Positions 11,101-26,100 of a stretch of DNA of 64,000 bases are shown piece by piece. How positions within the stretch are numbered: position 1 is the first letter of the stretch; the number at the start of each line of letters is the position of its first letter. The stretch is from Opisthocomus hoazin (Eukaryota; Chordata; Aves; Opisthocomiformes; Opisthocomidae), in the NCBI RefSeq assembly GCF_030867145.1, contig NC_134422.1:14704531-14768530 (forward strand), given 5' to 3'. The position numbers were made by a program, and so were the translations under genes. The notes beneath the pieces were generated by a model, which did not search any database, was not told where the DNA came from, and was given only the letters and a program-made list of their open reading frames with translations.

Positions 11101-14100
11101 ACCTCTCTTGGCACCTGGCTCATTTTACTATTGAGGGAGCAGGAAAAATCATAGCTGCTCCGCTGAAAGTTAGATAAATCCTCAGGCCTCCTTGCAAGGG
11201 AGTGTAGTACAATCAGAGATAACGCTGCCAGGTGTTTTACTCTCTCTGCTTTTTCAAAAATGCAATAAAGCACCTAAAGCTTTAACACTGGGGGAAGCAG
11301 AGGAAGGGAAATCCAAATTCCAAATTTCTTAAAACTCATTAAAAAAAAAGAATATCATCCTGCATGGGTGCAGCTGTCTGATAACTCGTGAATCTATGAA
11401 AGTTCACTGCTGTTGTAAGGGAGGATCCCGTCCTCTCCATCCTTTCCAGCAACACTACTTATTTTCACTGGAGCAACTCTGGCATTTCTTTGATGCTTTC
11501 CATGAAGCTATTTAACTCACTCTTTAACAACTTCAAAACCAAAATAAAGCAAAACCCAAAAAAACCTAACACATTAACAAAAAGTTAAAAACAAAAAAGG
11601 CCAAAAAAATTTTTTGTTCGCTACTTTGTAGGCTATATTGGCTCACCAAAACACGCAACGATTCCTGGAAGTGACAGAGGAGAGAAGGAAGCCGGGGAAG
11701 GAAGAGCAAAGAGGAGCAAGGGATAAGAGAGCCCTTGCCCCGCTCAGGGCACTGAAGCTCATATTTTGGCTCAGCCGCCCGTGGAAACACGGCCTGACTG
11801 GCTCAAAAGGGTTTAGGAGAGCACTAAAGCCAAGCACATCACTCCGCTCTACATAAACACACACAGCACAAGCACCTACTTCAGAAAGCAGGTAAAACAG
11901 GGCTACTTAACAGGAGGGACGGATGACCAGCCAGCTCGACTCAAACCAAAACATCAAAACAACGTTCTGGAAGGGTTACCAAAGGCAACTGAAAAACACC
12001 AGGAAAGCAGCTCACCCCCTCAAAAAGGAGGGTGAACTACACGACACCGTACAGCTAGCAAGCTACAGATACAGATGAGGAACATTTCAAGCGTTTATGC
12101 CTTTTGCTCCCATCGATTTTTAGAAAAATTTCACCAGGCTGCAGCCTGCACGTGCACCTCTGCCCCCCGTCTTTATCTCGCTGCCCTGACACACACAGAT
12201 CTGTATGTAAGAAAGCATTTGTATTTCCTTTACTATCCCCCAATATTACTCACTCATATTCTTAAAAATCTTGCAAACAGCTCAAGGTAAGTGGCAGACT
12301 TATCAGAATGATCTGCACAGACCTCGACAACTCCGCCCGGAGGAAGGAAGCCCAAGTACCTGTACGTTTATCTTTACTTTGGGACGCTCACTTGGCACGG
12401 GGCTGCTGCACTCTGCCTCCAGCTGCTTCAGTTTTAGGAATGCGTCTTCAAACGCTGAAAAAGACAGAAAAGATATCATCTTCCTCATGTCACTATGGAG
12501 CGGACTTCTAAATTACATTATTCCTGAACATGAATTACACGGTTTTAAAGTTGTGGAAGAAAGCACAGGGACGGGGCAAGCTACTTGTTCAACCTTCAAT
12601 GCAACTTTCAAGGCTACAGACTGTATGTAACGAACCACAGCACTCATTTACGTGGCCATCTTCACAGTGAACAAGCAAGCGGCAAGAGTTAATTGCTCAG
12701 ACGGTTGCACTTCACTGTATATGTGGCTAAAGTCTGATCCAACGAAGAACTGTGACTTTTCCCTTGCACCTCTGTACTTGGAAATAAGCTGCTTCCACCT
12801 GAAACGGGGAGAGCTGACCGACTTTGTTGTCCCAGGGGTGGGTAGAATTGTCGTTCTGTATATAATCTAAGGGAGCTTTCTAAAACATGCCTGGATTTTT
12901 GTAAGAAAACAACCTCATAGCCTCATCAGTTAACTTTGACACCACACATCATGATAACAGGGAAAAATCTGTAAGGTTGCTTACGATCAGAGTCTGCTTT
13001 TTCAGCAGCAGTTTCCTTTGTGCCAGGATGAGGGCAGCTAACAGCCTCTTCCGAATCTCCTGTTGCCAAGCCAACAACTGGATGGCCTACGGCGTCATCA
13101 ACACAAGTTTCTGGCAACTCCGTGCTGTCTAGCAAATCAACAAGAGGTACGCTGCAAAGGCAGAGAGATGGGCAGAGAGACGCAGAGTCACGTTACCACT
13201 CTTCCTGTAACAAAAACAAGCTTTAACACACGCAACCTCTTTTTTCAAGCTGTCTTCTGGCAACCAGACACATTCTGTAAAAACTGTTTCAGGTAAGTAA
13301 CAGACATTGACTTTCAGAGAGTTTGAAGAAAAAAAAAAAAAAAAAAAGGGACACACACACAATTCATGTCTGTAGAAGTGACTTCATACCAGAACAGGTC
13401 CACAATACCTGCTGCTTCTTCATATAGCAGTGGGACAAGCGAAGAGAGGAGGAGGGAAGTTTTCATCCATTAAATACACTTTTTGGAACAAACATCTGAA
13501 GTTAGTTTCTAACAAACTGTAGGCACACTTCAAGATTTTTACACGACAAAAAGAAAAGTTTGGGGGAGGGAAGTTGATACTGTTCACAAAAAGCTATCTG
13601 TACAGCAGTTCACCCAACGCTTGTCAGCAGAACAGTTTTATCAACATGGGCAGAGAGGTGAATGACACCTTAGCAGTCACAATATTTAAAGTGCACCACA
13701 GCATGCTTCCTAATGGGAACATCTCCTTTTTATTTTGTCCTACCATCTGTATTTACAATGAAAACAGAAAAATAATCACAAAAACAAAAGTTATATTATG
13801 ATGCTTCTGTTGTGCAAACAATCAGGAATCTCATCCATCTCTCCAAAGCCCAGGAACAGCTCAAGCTATCCTAACAGGAAACTGGAACGAACACGGCAGC
13901 AGCAGCGGCTGCAGAACGCCACGGCTCAAGAGAGAACCTGCACGCACCACCGCAGTGTGACTGTCGCCCATTTCAATCAAGTCACACTTACCCACAGTTT
14001 GTTCTCAATACTGATTTCAGAAGAACAATCCATCACTTTTGGCAGTCCTGTCCCAAACACAGGAACAAAGCTACCAAGCGAGCATGCACCCCAACAGAAC

Positions 14101-17100
14101 TCACCCTTCTGCACGGACAGACACCCCAGACCAGCTCCTCCCTCCAGCCCCTGCGATTCGAAAGCAGTCCCGTGTTGTCACCAGGGGCTCCAGGAAAACA
14201 CTGCTCCCTCCCACTCAAGCACCCAAAATAATCGTTCCAATGGTCAGTACATACCTCTGAAACAGATTACAGGGTATCGCCGTTTTAGTGCCTGTAATGT
14301 ACAAACCGTCTTAAGACAAAGTAACTGTAATGAAGCAAAACGAGCTCACTTGCCTGATTCTCTTCAGCACTGGAAGAAGAAAGTACTAGCAAAGCAAATA
14401 ACAGGAAAGTTTTCAATCTCCTGTACAGCCTCTGTGTGCACCACTAATGGGAAATGGCAAGCAGCAGATAGTCTTGCAAAGGGGGAATGCTGGACACAGA
14501 GAATTCCAGCTATTGGAAGTAACAGGCACGAACAGACGTTCTTCCCATTAAAGCAACAAAGACAGCGAGACTGAATCCCGTACCTTGCTATCAGAGGACG
14601 CCTATGCATGAGAGTGAAAATGTTTCATAATCTTCAGATGAAGCCAACAACTTTCTTCCTATTTTCTGAGAGTTTTCTGTAAATACCCTTCCAAATGTTT
14701 AATACGACAACCAGTGTAGGAAGTTCAGATTTTGCCTGCAGCACAGAGAGGTGCTGGTGCCATGACACGTTGAAGGAACAAGGTCTAAGTTCCTGTGAAG
14801 ACCACATCAGAAAGGTGACGCAGAGGACCAGTAACACTTCTTTACGCTGTAATCTTCCAATGCTTTTCTTAGCATTGCAGCACAGTGGAGAGAAAATGAG
14901 TGAAAAATGAAATTTATCTTCACAATAAAATTGCTAGAATAATTACATTAGCCTACTTCCCCCCCCCGTGACAACTGCAGCAACGTTTACTAGACAGACC
15001 AGAGTCTCGATTCAAAAACCTGCCCGGTAGAGACAAGGGCCGACTTGAAATCTGGTGGCATATTCAAATGGCACACTCCATGTCTAGCGTTACTCCACCA
15101 GCAGCATACTAAGGTGATGAAAGCTTGTAGAAAACCTTCTTGCCATCTGTGCCATGAGATGGAGGGCTGGTTGACGTAGCAAGGACAACCGGGGCACATC
15201 CTTGCAGCTTCACCCCTGCACCACAGTGGGGTCTCAGGGAAACTAAATGAATTTTAGGCAGGCTCAAGAGAAGCCTCCTACGCCAACATTCAAGTAGGAA
15301 TTGACCCCATTTTGTCTTCAGACCCACTGAAACATCTACTTCGCCACCCTCAGACAGGCAGTCTCAAGAGGAAAGCCATACTAGGGAGACGCTCAGCCAC
15401 TGGAATTTGCAGGCACAAAAGATGAGGTCCCCAAAAAGCATTAAATTGTTTTAGGCCACCCAGATTCTTCACCCTCTTCAGAGCATCAGTGGGAAGTCTA
15501 CCACGCAGGCTTTGTGAACGGCCAGACTACGGAAGTAAAAAGCATGACATACTATTTTCATCACTGCACAGAATTTCTGACTTCGCTTTCAAAACGCCAA
15601 TGAACCGCCACGCCAATCATAAGAGAAATAGCAGAAAGCTTCCCAGGAAAAGTAGGACTTCTACAACAGTCAGTGCGCAGTACTCACGAATGAAATGGGC
15701 ATTAGCTTTCCACGTTCCCGCATTCACCCCCACAAAAAGGGATATTTGAACCTTGCATAGTAGTAAGTGCCAGCCTTTATGTCTTCAGAATCAACTTCCA
15801 TTAGCATATTTTAAGAAATATTCTAAGGCAAAAGCTGATAAATGATACCAGGAGTTCAACCCAAACAAGTAATTATGAAGACAGGAATAATCAAAGGGTT
15901 TTAGCTCAGCATGGAAAGGTTTGTCAACCCACTAGTAAATCACAAAGAAGTCATTACATGACCAGGGAACTCCCACAGCTAAGGCAGTCAGCTGCTGCAC
16001 TATTTCCTCTTTTTGCCTGACAAATGTATTGAAATCGGTATGTATCATACAGCATACAGTGCATAATGCGATTGAGAAAGCTGTCAGGTTACAAAGGGTA
16101 TGATTTTTTTAAATTTCCTAGTTGAAAAGCAGAACAAGACTTCATTCTAGCTTGTGAAATACAATCTGCAAAGCACAGTAACTATCCAGGATCGCTGCAA
16201 AAGAGAGGATTCTTTTGCAAGTAATCTAATTTGAAACACCATGGAGCACCACGCACACCCACCTATTTTTCCAAACTGTTAGTGACACCAAGTAGTTTCT
16301 TACACTGACTCTGCAAGGCAGTACAATAGTATGAAACTATTTGTTCATTTTCTTCATTTTGGGGCATTCAGTGTTGTACCTGACGGTAAGAAGAGTCCTT
16401 AATTTAAGCCTGTCTCCTTTTCAGATTTTTTTTTTCCTAAACAAAAAATGCAAAATATTCAGAAAAAGAGAACTTCCTTTGCCTTTCAAAGTGAGGAAAA
16501 AAAATGAAAAATCCTGGGGATGCATGATCCTACAAGATGGAGACTGTTCACGCGTGTTCAGTTTCTAATCAAGCAGACCGAGTCCCGCATTCCAAGACTT
16601 CTGCCGTCTCCCATTTGTCTGAAGATAATTCCCCATTCTGACAAAGCGTAAGATACGCAAGTCAACAACTCCAGGGAAGGAAACACCCTTAGCAAAAGGT
16701 GCTGGCTGCAACACCTTTCTGGATTTTAAGCAAAGACCTGTCACCACCACACCATTTAGAGAGACACCCGTGTGTTTCTGAGTGCTATTCCCAGAGCACG
16801 TGGCCTGTCCCTGTAAAATGCAGCCGGGTGTTGTTGGTACAAGTGTTAGCGGTGCAACTTCTCCGTCTGCTATTGAGTGCTGTCACTTACCCCAGTGGAA
16901 ACCAGGATAATAATTCTCCCTAAGTCAATGAAGTCACATTAAAATAAGCCCAGCACAGACGAAAATCGATCTTTGTGATGCACGCAAGACTCAAAGCCAC
17001 GTGGCAAAAGCACGCAACATACACCACACTGAACCAAATCAGTTCTAAAGGTAGACGGATTTCAGGCAACCGGGGTTGCTTCCCCTGTCCTGTATCTGGA

Positions 17101-20100
17101 CTAGGTTCTGCTGTCATGCAAAAAATCTATACGAAAACTTTAGCCACAGCTTTAATTACCAAACTTGCATTTAATCCCAGGGCAGCCCGTGAGACCCAGC
17201 CCTCTGCTCAGCGCTGGCGAGACGCCCCTGGCATGCTGTGCCTGGCTCTGGGCTCCCGGGTCTAGGAGAGACAGGGACAGACTGGCGGGAGCGCAGCAAA
17301 GGGCCGCGAAAAAGACAGAGCCTGGAGCACCTGGCATAGGAGGAGGGTCTGAGATTGGGGACTGTTCAGCCTGGAGAAGAAAAAGCTCAGGAGGATCTTA
17401 TCAATCTGTGTAAAAACCTGACGGGGGGGGACTAAAGACAACAGCCAGGCTCTTCTCAACGTGAGCCCAGAGACAGGACAAGAGACAATCAACGGGCACA
17501 AACTGAAACACAGGAGATTCCACTTAAACACAAGAAAAAAGGCGGCTTTTTTGCTGTGAGGTTGGTCAAACACCAGAACAGGTCTCTCGGAAAGGGTGTG
17601 AAGTCTCCGTCCTTGGAGATACTCAAAACCTGGCTGGCATGATCCTGAGCAACCTGCTCTACGCAACACTGCTTTTAGCACCCGGGTGGACAACATGATC
17701 TCCACAGGCATCTTCAACCCCAACTGTTCTTTAACCCTGTGACAGCCACACAAAACTCCTCTGATACCTGAGGAGTCAGCCACTACTTGCAGTGGCCTGG
17801 CCACTACACAAGCACATCTGAATTTAAAACTCTGCAATAAAAAATTACTTATTGCAATAATATTCTTGTATTTTAAATACAGAACTATCCCAATTTCCTC
17901 CGCTCAAATTAGTGGTGGCTTCTCCCTGATTTACACGGAAATTATATGATATTTTAAAGTTAAAACACCTGTTTTCATTTGCATATTCTTATGCAACTTT
18001 ATAAATAATACACGAATAGGCTTGCTTTGCTTCATAAGTTTACAACATCCACGTTGCAAAATCTAAAACTAAAAATAGCACAACAGATTGCTCTAACCAC
18101 CTCTGTAGATCCCACAGATCGTTAATATGTAGCTTTCATAGCCCTTTTTTTTATTTTTTTGAAGCAGAGTTGTAAAATAGAGACTCTCATTTCACTAGCA
18201 ATCTCTTTCCTCCTGTCAGATGCAAGAGTGAGGCGGCCAAAATACCTCAGGCAATATTAAGTTTTGTCCTGGCTGAGACTTACTTTCTTTGTTCTTCGGG
18301 ACTGGATATCCGAAAACAACTTTTTTGTATTTCTGGGCTCTGTGGCAATTTGAAACTTATTCAAAGAATTTGAAAATCATTCAAACACCTTCTTTATCCT
18401 AAAACCCAAATACAAATGAATTTTAAAAGCGTTCTACGACAACTTTTCATATTTTTTTTTTTTTAATAGGAAAAGAATACTGCACGTTAAAAGCAGCTGA
18501 CTTCAGAAAATGCATGAAAACACAGTGTGTTCAAGGGTAAAGGTAGCTCTTCACTTTGTTAAAGGCCCCCAAGAACACCAACGAGCCATGAAGCTGGAGT
18601 CTTCACCTCTGACTTAAGAATTTACCTTGTGAATCATATGGGTAGGACTAGTGTTTGTCAGGAAATATTTCTGTTTCATTTCAACTGGAGCACAGCAGCA
18701 AAAAAGAAAGAAAATTTTCTAGGAAAAAAAAAAACCCACCTCTTTACCTTTTCAGGAGTTCTGATCATTTTATTCTTAAAAAATTAAGATAATTCTATTC
18801 CATTTCCAAACAATATTTTTCAGCAGAGGACTTGTTTAAAAAAAAACATTAGTTTTCAGATCAACCATCCATCTTAGATATTGTTAAATAATCACGTTTC
18901 AAAAGAAGGGGCAGTGACATCCTCTACCTCTCTAAGATTTTTGAAATCACATTATAACCCACTAGTTGCATGCGTAGTACTATTACAAATGTGACTTCCT
19001 GCATGGCTCCCAAGGGTAAACCCAGCTAAAAAAAATAAATCTTTCAATCATTAAGAAAAAACCTTAACACAGTTAAAAACATATATACACACACTCTTTT
19101 TAATGTAAGAGCGACGGGTGGCTTCTAGTCTATGTGTTGTTTTTTCTTTAAAGACTAAATACCGACAGCATGATACGCAGAGCCTTCACAATACAAGCTG
19201 TTTTTCCCCTCTATAGTCAGCTTTGGGTCCGTTGTCCTTATCTCAGAGACAGCTCAGAACGTGATTTTCCAGCTGCTGACAGAAAGCAGTCTCAAGCTGC
19301 AGAGAGGCCCACGTCTCAGAGACTGGTCATGGTGGTTTGGACAGCATAGGCACCCGCACCGCCATGGATTCCCGCGTTCTTCACATTGCGCTCATGGACA
19401 AAAGCGGTGTACTGTCCGGCCGCAGCGCGGGTCCTCGGCGGGGCCCACGCGTCCCACTGGCTTCCACCACGGTGACAGCGGTCAGCAGCGTCAGGGGGCC
19501 TGGATCATTGGGGAGCGGGAGGGGGCACAATTAGTAAACAGGTATGGACGTGAAAGAGGGCGGAACAGCAAAGCTAAAGACAAGAAGACTGATGAGAAAA
19601 GGGCATTGCTGGAAGGTAAATACTGAAGGAAAGAGGCATGCAAGTATACGTGGTGTACATGACGACACTGTCAAATAAACCCCTTTTCTGCTCAATATCC
19701 TACACATTTTTGCAGGAGTCTGAAATGACAAGCTAAGCTATCCCATGTACACATTGTCTACATTTACCAAATGCAAAGCACTTCAAGTTTCAAAGCACTT
19801 CACAAAAGCGAGCAAGAACCATGCTCGTTTTACAGATGGGAGAAAATAATGTGATGGAGGAACAGACCTCCCAAGCATACAGCACATTTTATTTGCAGGT
19901 AGCTGAAAAGGTTTAAGTGGCAGCTTTAAATGTACACCTGAAACAAGCATCTATAGCCAACTCCAGTCTCCAAAGTCACTGGAAAATGTAGGTTCTAACG
20001 TAAGTTTAAAAAAAAAAGAAGAAAATAGAAACTCGGAGAAGTAAGCATTACCATGCAAGAACAAACAGTAGAGCACCCATAAATTATTCACAACTTAGTT

Positions 20101-23100
20101 GACTAAGGGACTAAACACCACTGAAGCAGCTGACTGTAGCTATACTTGATTAACATAAAAAACTTAGTTGGAAAAAGAACCATTTTTAAAAAGGTCACAA
20201 TACAAATTAAGACCCTGCTTTCTAATTTGGCATACGAAGGCACAATAGTTCATAAATTTAAAATTTTGAATTCTTAAAATCAAAACCACAGAAATGCTGT
20301 GCACAGTTATGGCTAGCCCAGCCACAGTTGGAACAAAGTTCTCCAAACGCTAGCGAGAGGACCAGGGGAGAACACTCCTCATTTTAAACAGTGTTTTGAA
20401 AAATACTTTTATGCAGGGGCTCTTCGCTAGACAACTGTAAGGCTTTAAGCACAAGCATCTCCAAAGCAGCAGGGATACACAAGTTACTGAAACAGCTGAA
20501 TTCTAAAAGACTTTAAAAAATCGACAATGATCTATTAACTGCTGTCTGTGTTGTACCAGGATCCTTCACTGATATGTTTTAGCAGAGGCTGATGCAAGGT
20601 ACAGTCAGGTATCAGAAAAGTGCTTGAAAAAAAGCACTCTCTCATAAACTACTCGAGCAAGAAAATTCCTAAAACAAACATATTCCTTCAGTTTAATGTA
20701 AAATTCTCCATTTAATGACGCAAATCTAAACAAAGTAGAAACATTGCTGCTGTTCATCTAGAGGGGTCCTGGACAGCCCCCAGCTCAAATTCCAGCTTCT
20801 CATGTTCCAGAAAGCCTGGTTTAACACTCCCAGCCCTGCCAGAACAGCCAAGCAGCCAGAGCACGAGTCGGAAGATCACACGTGTTAAGGCAGGGAAGCA
20901 GAAAAGCATGCAGGATTCACAACAGTGGTAAATGATTAATGCTTAGGGATAGTCCTCCTTTAGAAAAGAGAGAGGATTTATATAAAGGTCACCCATGGGT
21001 AAACTCAGAGTTTTGGGTTTTGTGAAACATTCTTAGGAAGTGACCCGTAAATACTGAAGGTTCCAGTCCTCAACAGTTCGTTACATTATCTTCCCGTTTC
21101 TCCAATTTAAGCAGTTAAGTGAAAGCTACATCCACTAGCAAGCAAACAAACAAACAAAAAAAAACCAAAAAAAAAAATCCCCAAAAACCCCTACTTACTC
21201 CACAATAAGGAAAAAAAATATTAAACCTTTGTCTCCTGTCCTATCTCAGCACAGAAAACAGCTTCTTGAGAAAAGACTAAAGTTAGAAAGACACTGATTG
21301 TGTTTTAGGCTTCCCAGCCTTGCAGCTGGTATTCCAGACCATTTTCAGATCATGCAGACCAGCACAGTTTTCCTGTACTGACAATTTTACAGGAATGGAG
21401 CAAACAAACAAAAAAAAAAAATAAAAGCACTAAAACCCTTCCTATCCGGCAAAGTACTTTCTACAATCTGGCACAGCTGCTGTTGGCAGCTGCAGCATTA
21501 ACATTTTAAATTAAAGGAAACATTGACATTAGAAAGGGATCTAAGCTGCAAGGTAGCCAATGCAGGCATCTGCCAAGCAGAGTAGAGAAACTCATGAGGT
21601 CAGGACCTTACTTCTAAACCCCTATCCATCTACAAAATCCCCAGTCCAAAAGATTTTGGTGTTCTCAGCAATCCTTGGCAAACTCTCTCTAAAAGAAGAC
21701 TATTTTTCTGACAGAAAGCAAAGATAATTCATGCAGAAACAGGCCAATTAAAGACAGTAGCAGCTGAAAAGAGATCTTGTTAGCAACACTGAGACACCAA
21801 GACTTGAAGGTGTAACAGCCAAGTCACAGCCCCCATACGTTCTGGCAATTATATTAACCTAACCCCACTTCCCATCTAGGAACCCAGAATGTAGCTCAAT
21901 TGCTGACTCAGCTCCGAACTGTTGTCTTCTTCCTACAGCTGATTTGCCCTTTGTTACAGGCAGTACTGTTTCCAGTAAACACATTAAAACCTCTTTGCCA
22001 GAAGACAACTGTATTCAGTAATAACGATATGACTCTAAGAAATATAACACATACTCAGTACCAGCATTACACTCTCGATTAAAATGCACCAATTGCCAAG
22101 AAGCTGGCTCTCTTCATGGCATACTGTTTTGGGCTACTTGCAGGTGTATTTTATATTCACTCCCACTCTTCTATAGAAAGGCTACATACTGTGGCAGCCG
22201 GAGTGTAAACTCAGATTCCTTGACAATGTTAAGACAGACAGGCTCAAGTTCTTAATCCTAAAACAGGCCTACCAAGACCAAAACTGAAACAAATTGGCTA
22301 CAGAGTCCTCTCTGCTTCTGAACAAAAGCAGCGGGATTTTAATAAGCAACAGAAACCTTGCAAATACTAGCACGAACGCTAGCACCAATCAGGTATCGAA
22401 GAAGAGCTGTTTGGAGCAAGAGTCAAACATTTCCACCAAAGGAAATACCGGTTTCTAGCACACATCTTGCAATTAAACCAAAAGAATAAAAATAAAACCA
22501 TATTAAACAATGCGGAAGAATAAAGAAACCACCACCTTTCACCCACCACCATGGAAGGAATCGAGCGATCAACACGATGTCACCATAGACAAGCACAGAT
22601 TTCAGATACTAGACAAATCAAGGGCAAAAGAAAGAAAAACAGCATTGATCGTATGTTCTGATTGAAACTTCAATAAAATGCAACACATAACGCAGAATTA
22701 CCATCCCCCTTATAATCCAAAATCCATAACAATAAAAGTCTTTAGAAACAGGTATCATTTACTTTTAAGAGATAATGAAGCAAAGCAGGTTCATAAGCCC
22801 AGCAACAGGAGAAGCATCATTTCTCTTGAGGGCTGAAATTGCTTAGGATAAGAGCTTGTGTGTCACTCCATTCCATCACTGCTGCTCCCGGAGAGTCTTG
22901 CAGAAACCAGAATTACCTTTCCAGGATAAACCATGCTGCCTCTCAATGCACAAGAAGCTCAAAAAATTACGACAACGTGTGCACAAGTACTGTGTTGTTG
23001 CATGTCAGTTTTGATTTTGAAATAGCTTTGCAATATGGAATTACTTTAAGGAAAGATAAATGATATGTACATTTATCTTCAAACAAATCATCCTCAGAGA

Positions 23101-26100
23101 TGCATCCAATCCATAAAACAAATACTCTGATTACATGAAATCAAAGCTCTTATCTTCAGCTTGTGCCATTTTACTCAAGCTCCCATTCTACCCAAGATAA
23201 TGGAAAAAAAAAAATCAGCTTGCCCATTTCAAAAGGCTCAAAAGACGATTCACAAGGATACTGGCTTACAGGGTTCTGCATTTTGCTAGGGATCAAGGTA
23301 AAGTACTTGGGCCCCATGATACCAAGCAAAGGGTTACAAGGCGTACCGCGGAAAAGCAGAAGGACCCAGCTCTCTCCAAGACTTCAAAAAGCTGTTCCCA
23401 ATTTAATTGTTTCTTCAGCCCCTGAAGAAATTTTCTTTTGGTTGGCAGTGACTAAGCCTGTTGTCCTCATCCCCCCCACGACATTCCCAGCAACAACTCA
23501 GCTGGATCATCACTAACTTGACTGTTAACTTACATTAAAGATACAAGGATTGCAGCTCTTTTAAGTGCAGATAAAGAAACAGTCACTTGAATCATGCATA
23601 AGCAAGCAAAATTCATTTCCCAGCAAAGCAGAACATACCACTTCTTGTCTTGCTGGCTGGCTCCTGGGCTCCTTGGGAGGTTTTCTATTTCCACTAAGAC
23701 TGGGGCAGAAGGAACCGCTGTTAGGACAGGCAGGTTTGGCTTTGCATTCCAGCTCTTCGGAAACAGAATATAAACATGTTAAGTTACTACACACACATTA
23801 ATGAAGCGATGACACATTACACATAGCAAAACATACCACCCCTTCTCCTTATGCACACAGCTTAAGCAAGGCTGTCATCTTCCATTACTTGCACAGCACT
23901 GGATACCTATGTCCAGTCTTTTCCAGTACTGTACGAAGTACTGGGATCATAATCCAAGGCTGGTCAAAGATTTCAGTAAAGAGCTGCTGTGTTCTTTTTC
24001 AATTCATGCAGTAATGCTTTCCTTCTGTAGGTGACTTTGCAATAACGATTGGCACCTTTGGGTAGCAGGCCTTTGGACTGTCATTTGAAACATAACTGTT
24101 CTGAAAAAAAACCAACTCCTACTGCATAGAAGGCAAAAGTCTGGGCAGAGCAGCAACCTATCTACCAGTAGAGATTGAGTATTTTAACGTTAAAACAAAC
24201 CACAATCCCGTTTCCACCAATAAGTGACTGTTTCTGTTGCACTCTGCATCTGAAATGCTCCAGAAAGCGAGACAGGGTCTTTCCAAACTCCAAGTCCTGT
24301 GTTCTGATACTCAGAAGGAGAGTCACTCTACAGTAACGCTCCTTTTCAGCGAAATAAGGTATTCTGTGTACAAGTACTGAGGGGACAGGTGTCTCTGATT
24401 CCATTCTCAAATTCAGAAAACACTCAATGTTTGCTAACAATGTATTCTTTGATTTGCAGGTGCATTCCCCTCTTTCAGAGAAAAAAATACTGTAACCAGG
24501 AGTCAACACAGGTGCTGATGAACTGTGCGTCCCTTTTTTTTTATGTTACTTAGCATATAGAATTAATGTCCTTTGGGTAATAACAACTCTCACACACAGG
24601 TACTTTGTGTACCTATGAAAATCTGTATCTATAAATAGCATAGTTTCTATAGTACTGGGGCATGAGGTACCTTCCTTAGTCCAGCTAAATTAACCAATTA
24701 TCTTGATTGTAAATTAGTAGTTATTTCCTGGCACGCAATCTAGTAGTTAGTCACTTGTAACCTTCAATAGGTGAATCACTGGATTTTAAGAACAAGTAAC
24801 GCAATCCTCAGATCTGTTGAAAGACATGAAAATTGCATTTAAAAAGAATGAGAGTCCTTACTTGTGATCCGTTAGTCTGGCTGATAACAGCATTGTTTGC
24901 AGTACTGAAAGACAAAAAGAATTTAAATCAGAACCAGATCAATAAACTGTTTCTGCAGGCTGGCAGAACCACAAGGATTTTCAGAAAGAAACACAAAGTC
25001 TACCAAAGATTTTTCCAAAGTACTCAACTGTTCTCAGTTAAGAAAGAAAACTTTAAAACTTATGGTTTAGGTCAGCTGTCTCATTCTAGGTAACTAAGGG
25101 TATGACATTATTTTTTATTTGTTCAAGCTGTAGTTTATTTGTAATTCATCTGATTTTTCTTCTTCCTTTCCTACATCAGTTTAGTTTAGAAAGTCCTTCT
25201 GATTCAGCAGTAAGGCGGGGAACTTTTAAAGCAAAAATGATACAGTTTTAGCTAAACAACCAGCAAATTTGACATTGTCAAAACCTCACCTACACGCTGT
25301 AGATACTATGCCTGTTCCATAGCTAGGACTCTCCTGATTTGCAATCAGAAAAATTCATGAGTTTCTTACACATGCAATCCCTAATGGACTGCATTACTGC
25401 TTCAGAGTCTTAAAGGCAGCCATTCAAAATTACGTACACAGCAGCTCAGCACAGCTTTAATAATAATTGTATATTAAATATTTAATATATTTAATAAATC
25501 AAGTAAAAGCCATATCCCTGTTTCTGAGGATTTCTGAATCTGCGAGAGACATTTCACATTATCACGTTCTTGAGACTTAAAAGCACTAACACACACTAAA
25601 AGCACAATAATTATGCATTACAAATCTCATGCACAACAAAATTTTTTTCAGACTTCTAATCTTAAAAAAAAAAAATGGTTCCAGTCTCCTATGACCCATT
25701 AATCTTTTTACTTATGGTCTGGACAATAGCTATCCAACCTGGCAAGCTGACAATTCAAATAGATTTTTGAACCTATTTCAGCAATTCTTTAGAATTATTT
25801 TATTTAGACACCACAGTGTCAAGACCAAATAAGTTGTTCTTTGCCGGTTTCTCAACCGAGAGAATATGGAGGTTACCACAGAACAGTGCACCTTTAACAG
25901 AAATATTACGGAATGCCTTCTGGGTAGCACATTCCCCTGTGCTGAGTGAACACAAAAGAATGGAACAACATACATCTTTCATGATGCATTTCAATTAGCA
26001 ACACTGGAGCGTAGAGTTTCAGAAATGGCATAGATTGCTCTGGAGACTAACATCACAGAGCCACACCTAGGCGCAGATCAGCAGACCGCCATCTTATCAG

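Larger units (their letters stand above)
7173..12359 (-). other. EPB41L5: Intron 18 (5.2 kb)
   Basis: Mostly AT-rich, with one sharp GC/CpG-rich block at about 7805-8045 and the (CATCA)5 repeat. No exon with homology found. Confidence 0.8.
13152..23638 (-). other. EPB41L5: Intron 16 (10.5 kb), host of the short-isoform exon
   Basis: The largest intron. It separates the shared FERM/FA exons from the long-isoform tail exons. It holds the alternative terminal exon (19316-19499) with its poly(A) candidates, a CR1 fragment and a MIR-like relic. The 258-codon + strand frame at 13798-14574 has no recognisable homology and is treated as chance. Confidence 0.85.

Noticed and set aside
13798..14574. 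258-codon + strand open frame in intron 16
   Set aside because: No recognisable domain, low-complexity Ser/Thr/Gln-rich composition, antisense to the gene and no splice or promoter signals. Treated as chance.
17262..17837. 191-codon minus-strand frame
   Set aside because: It is antisense to a CR1 3' UTR fragment, so not a gene.
19337..19626. + strand frames over the GC-rich block in intron 16
   Set aside because: These are shadows of the minus-strand alternative terminal exon, which has phase and homology support.
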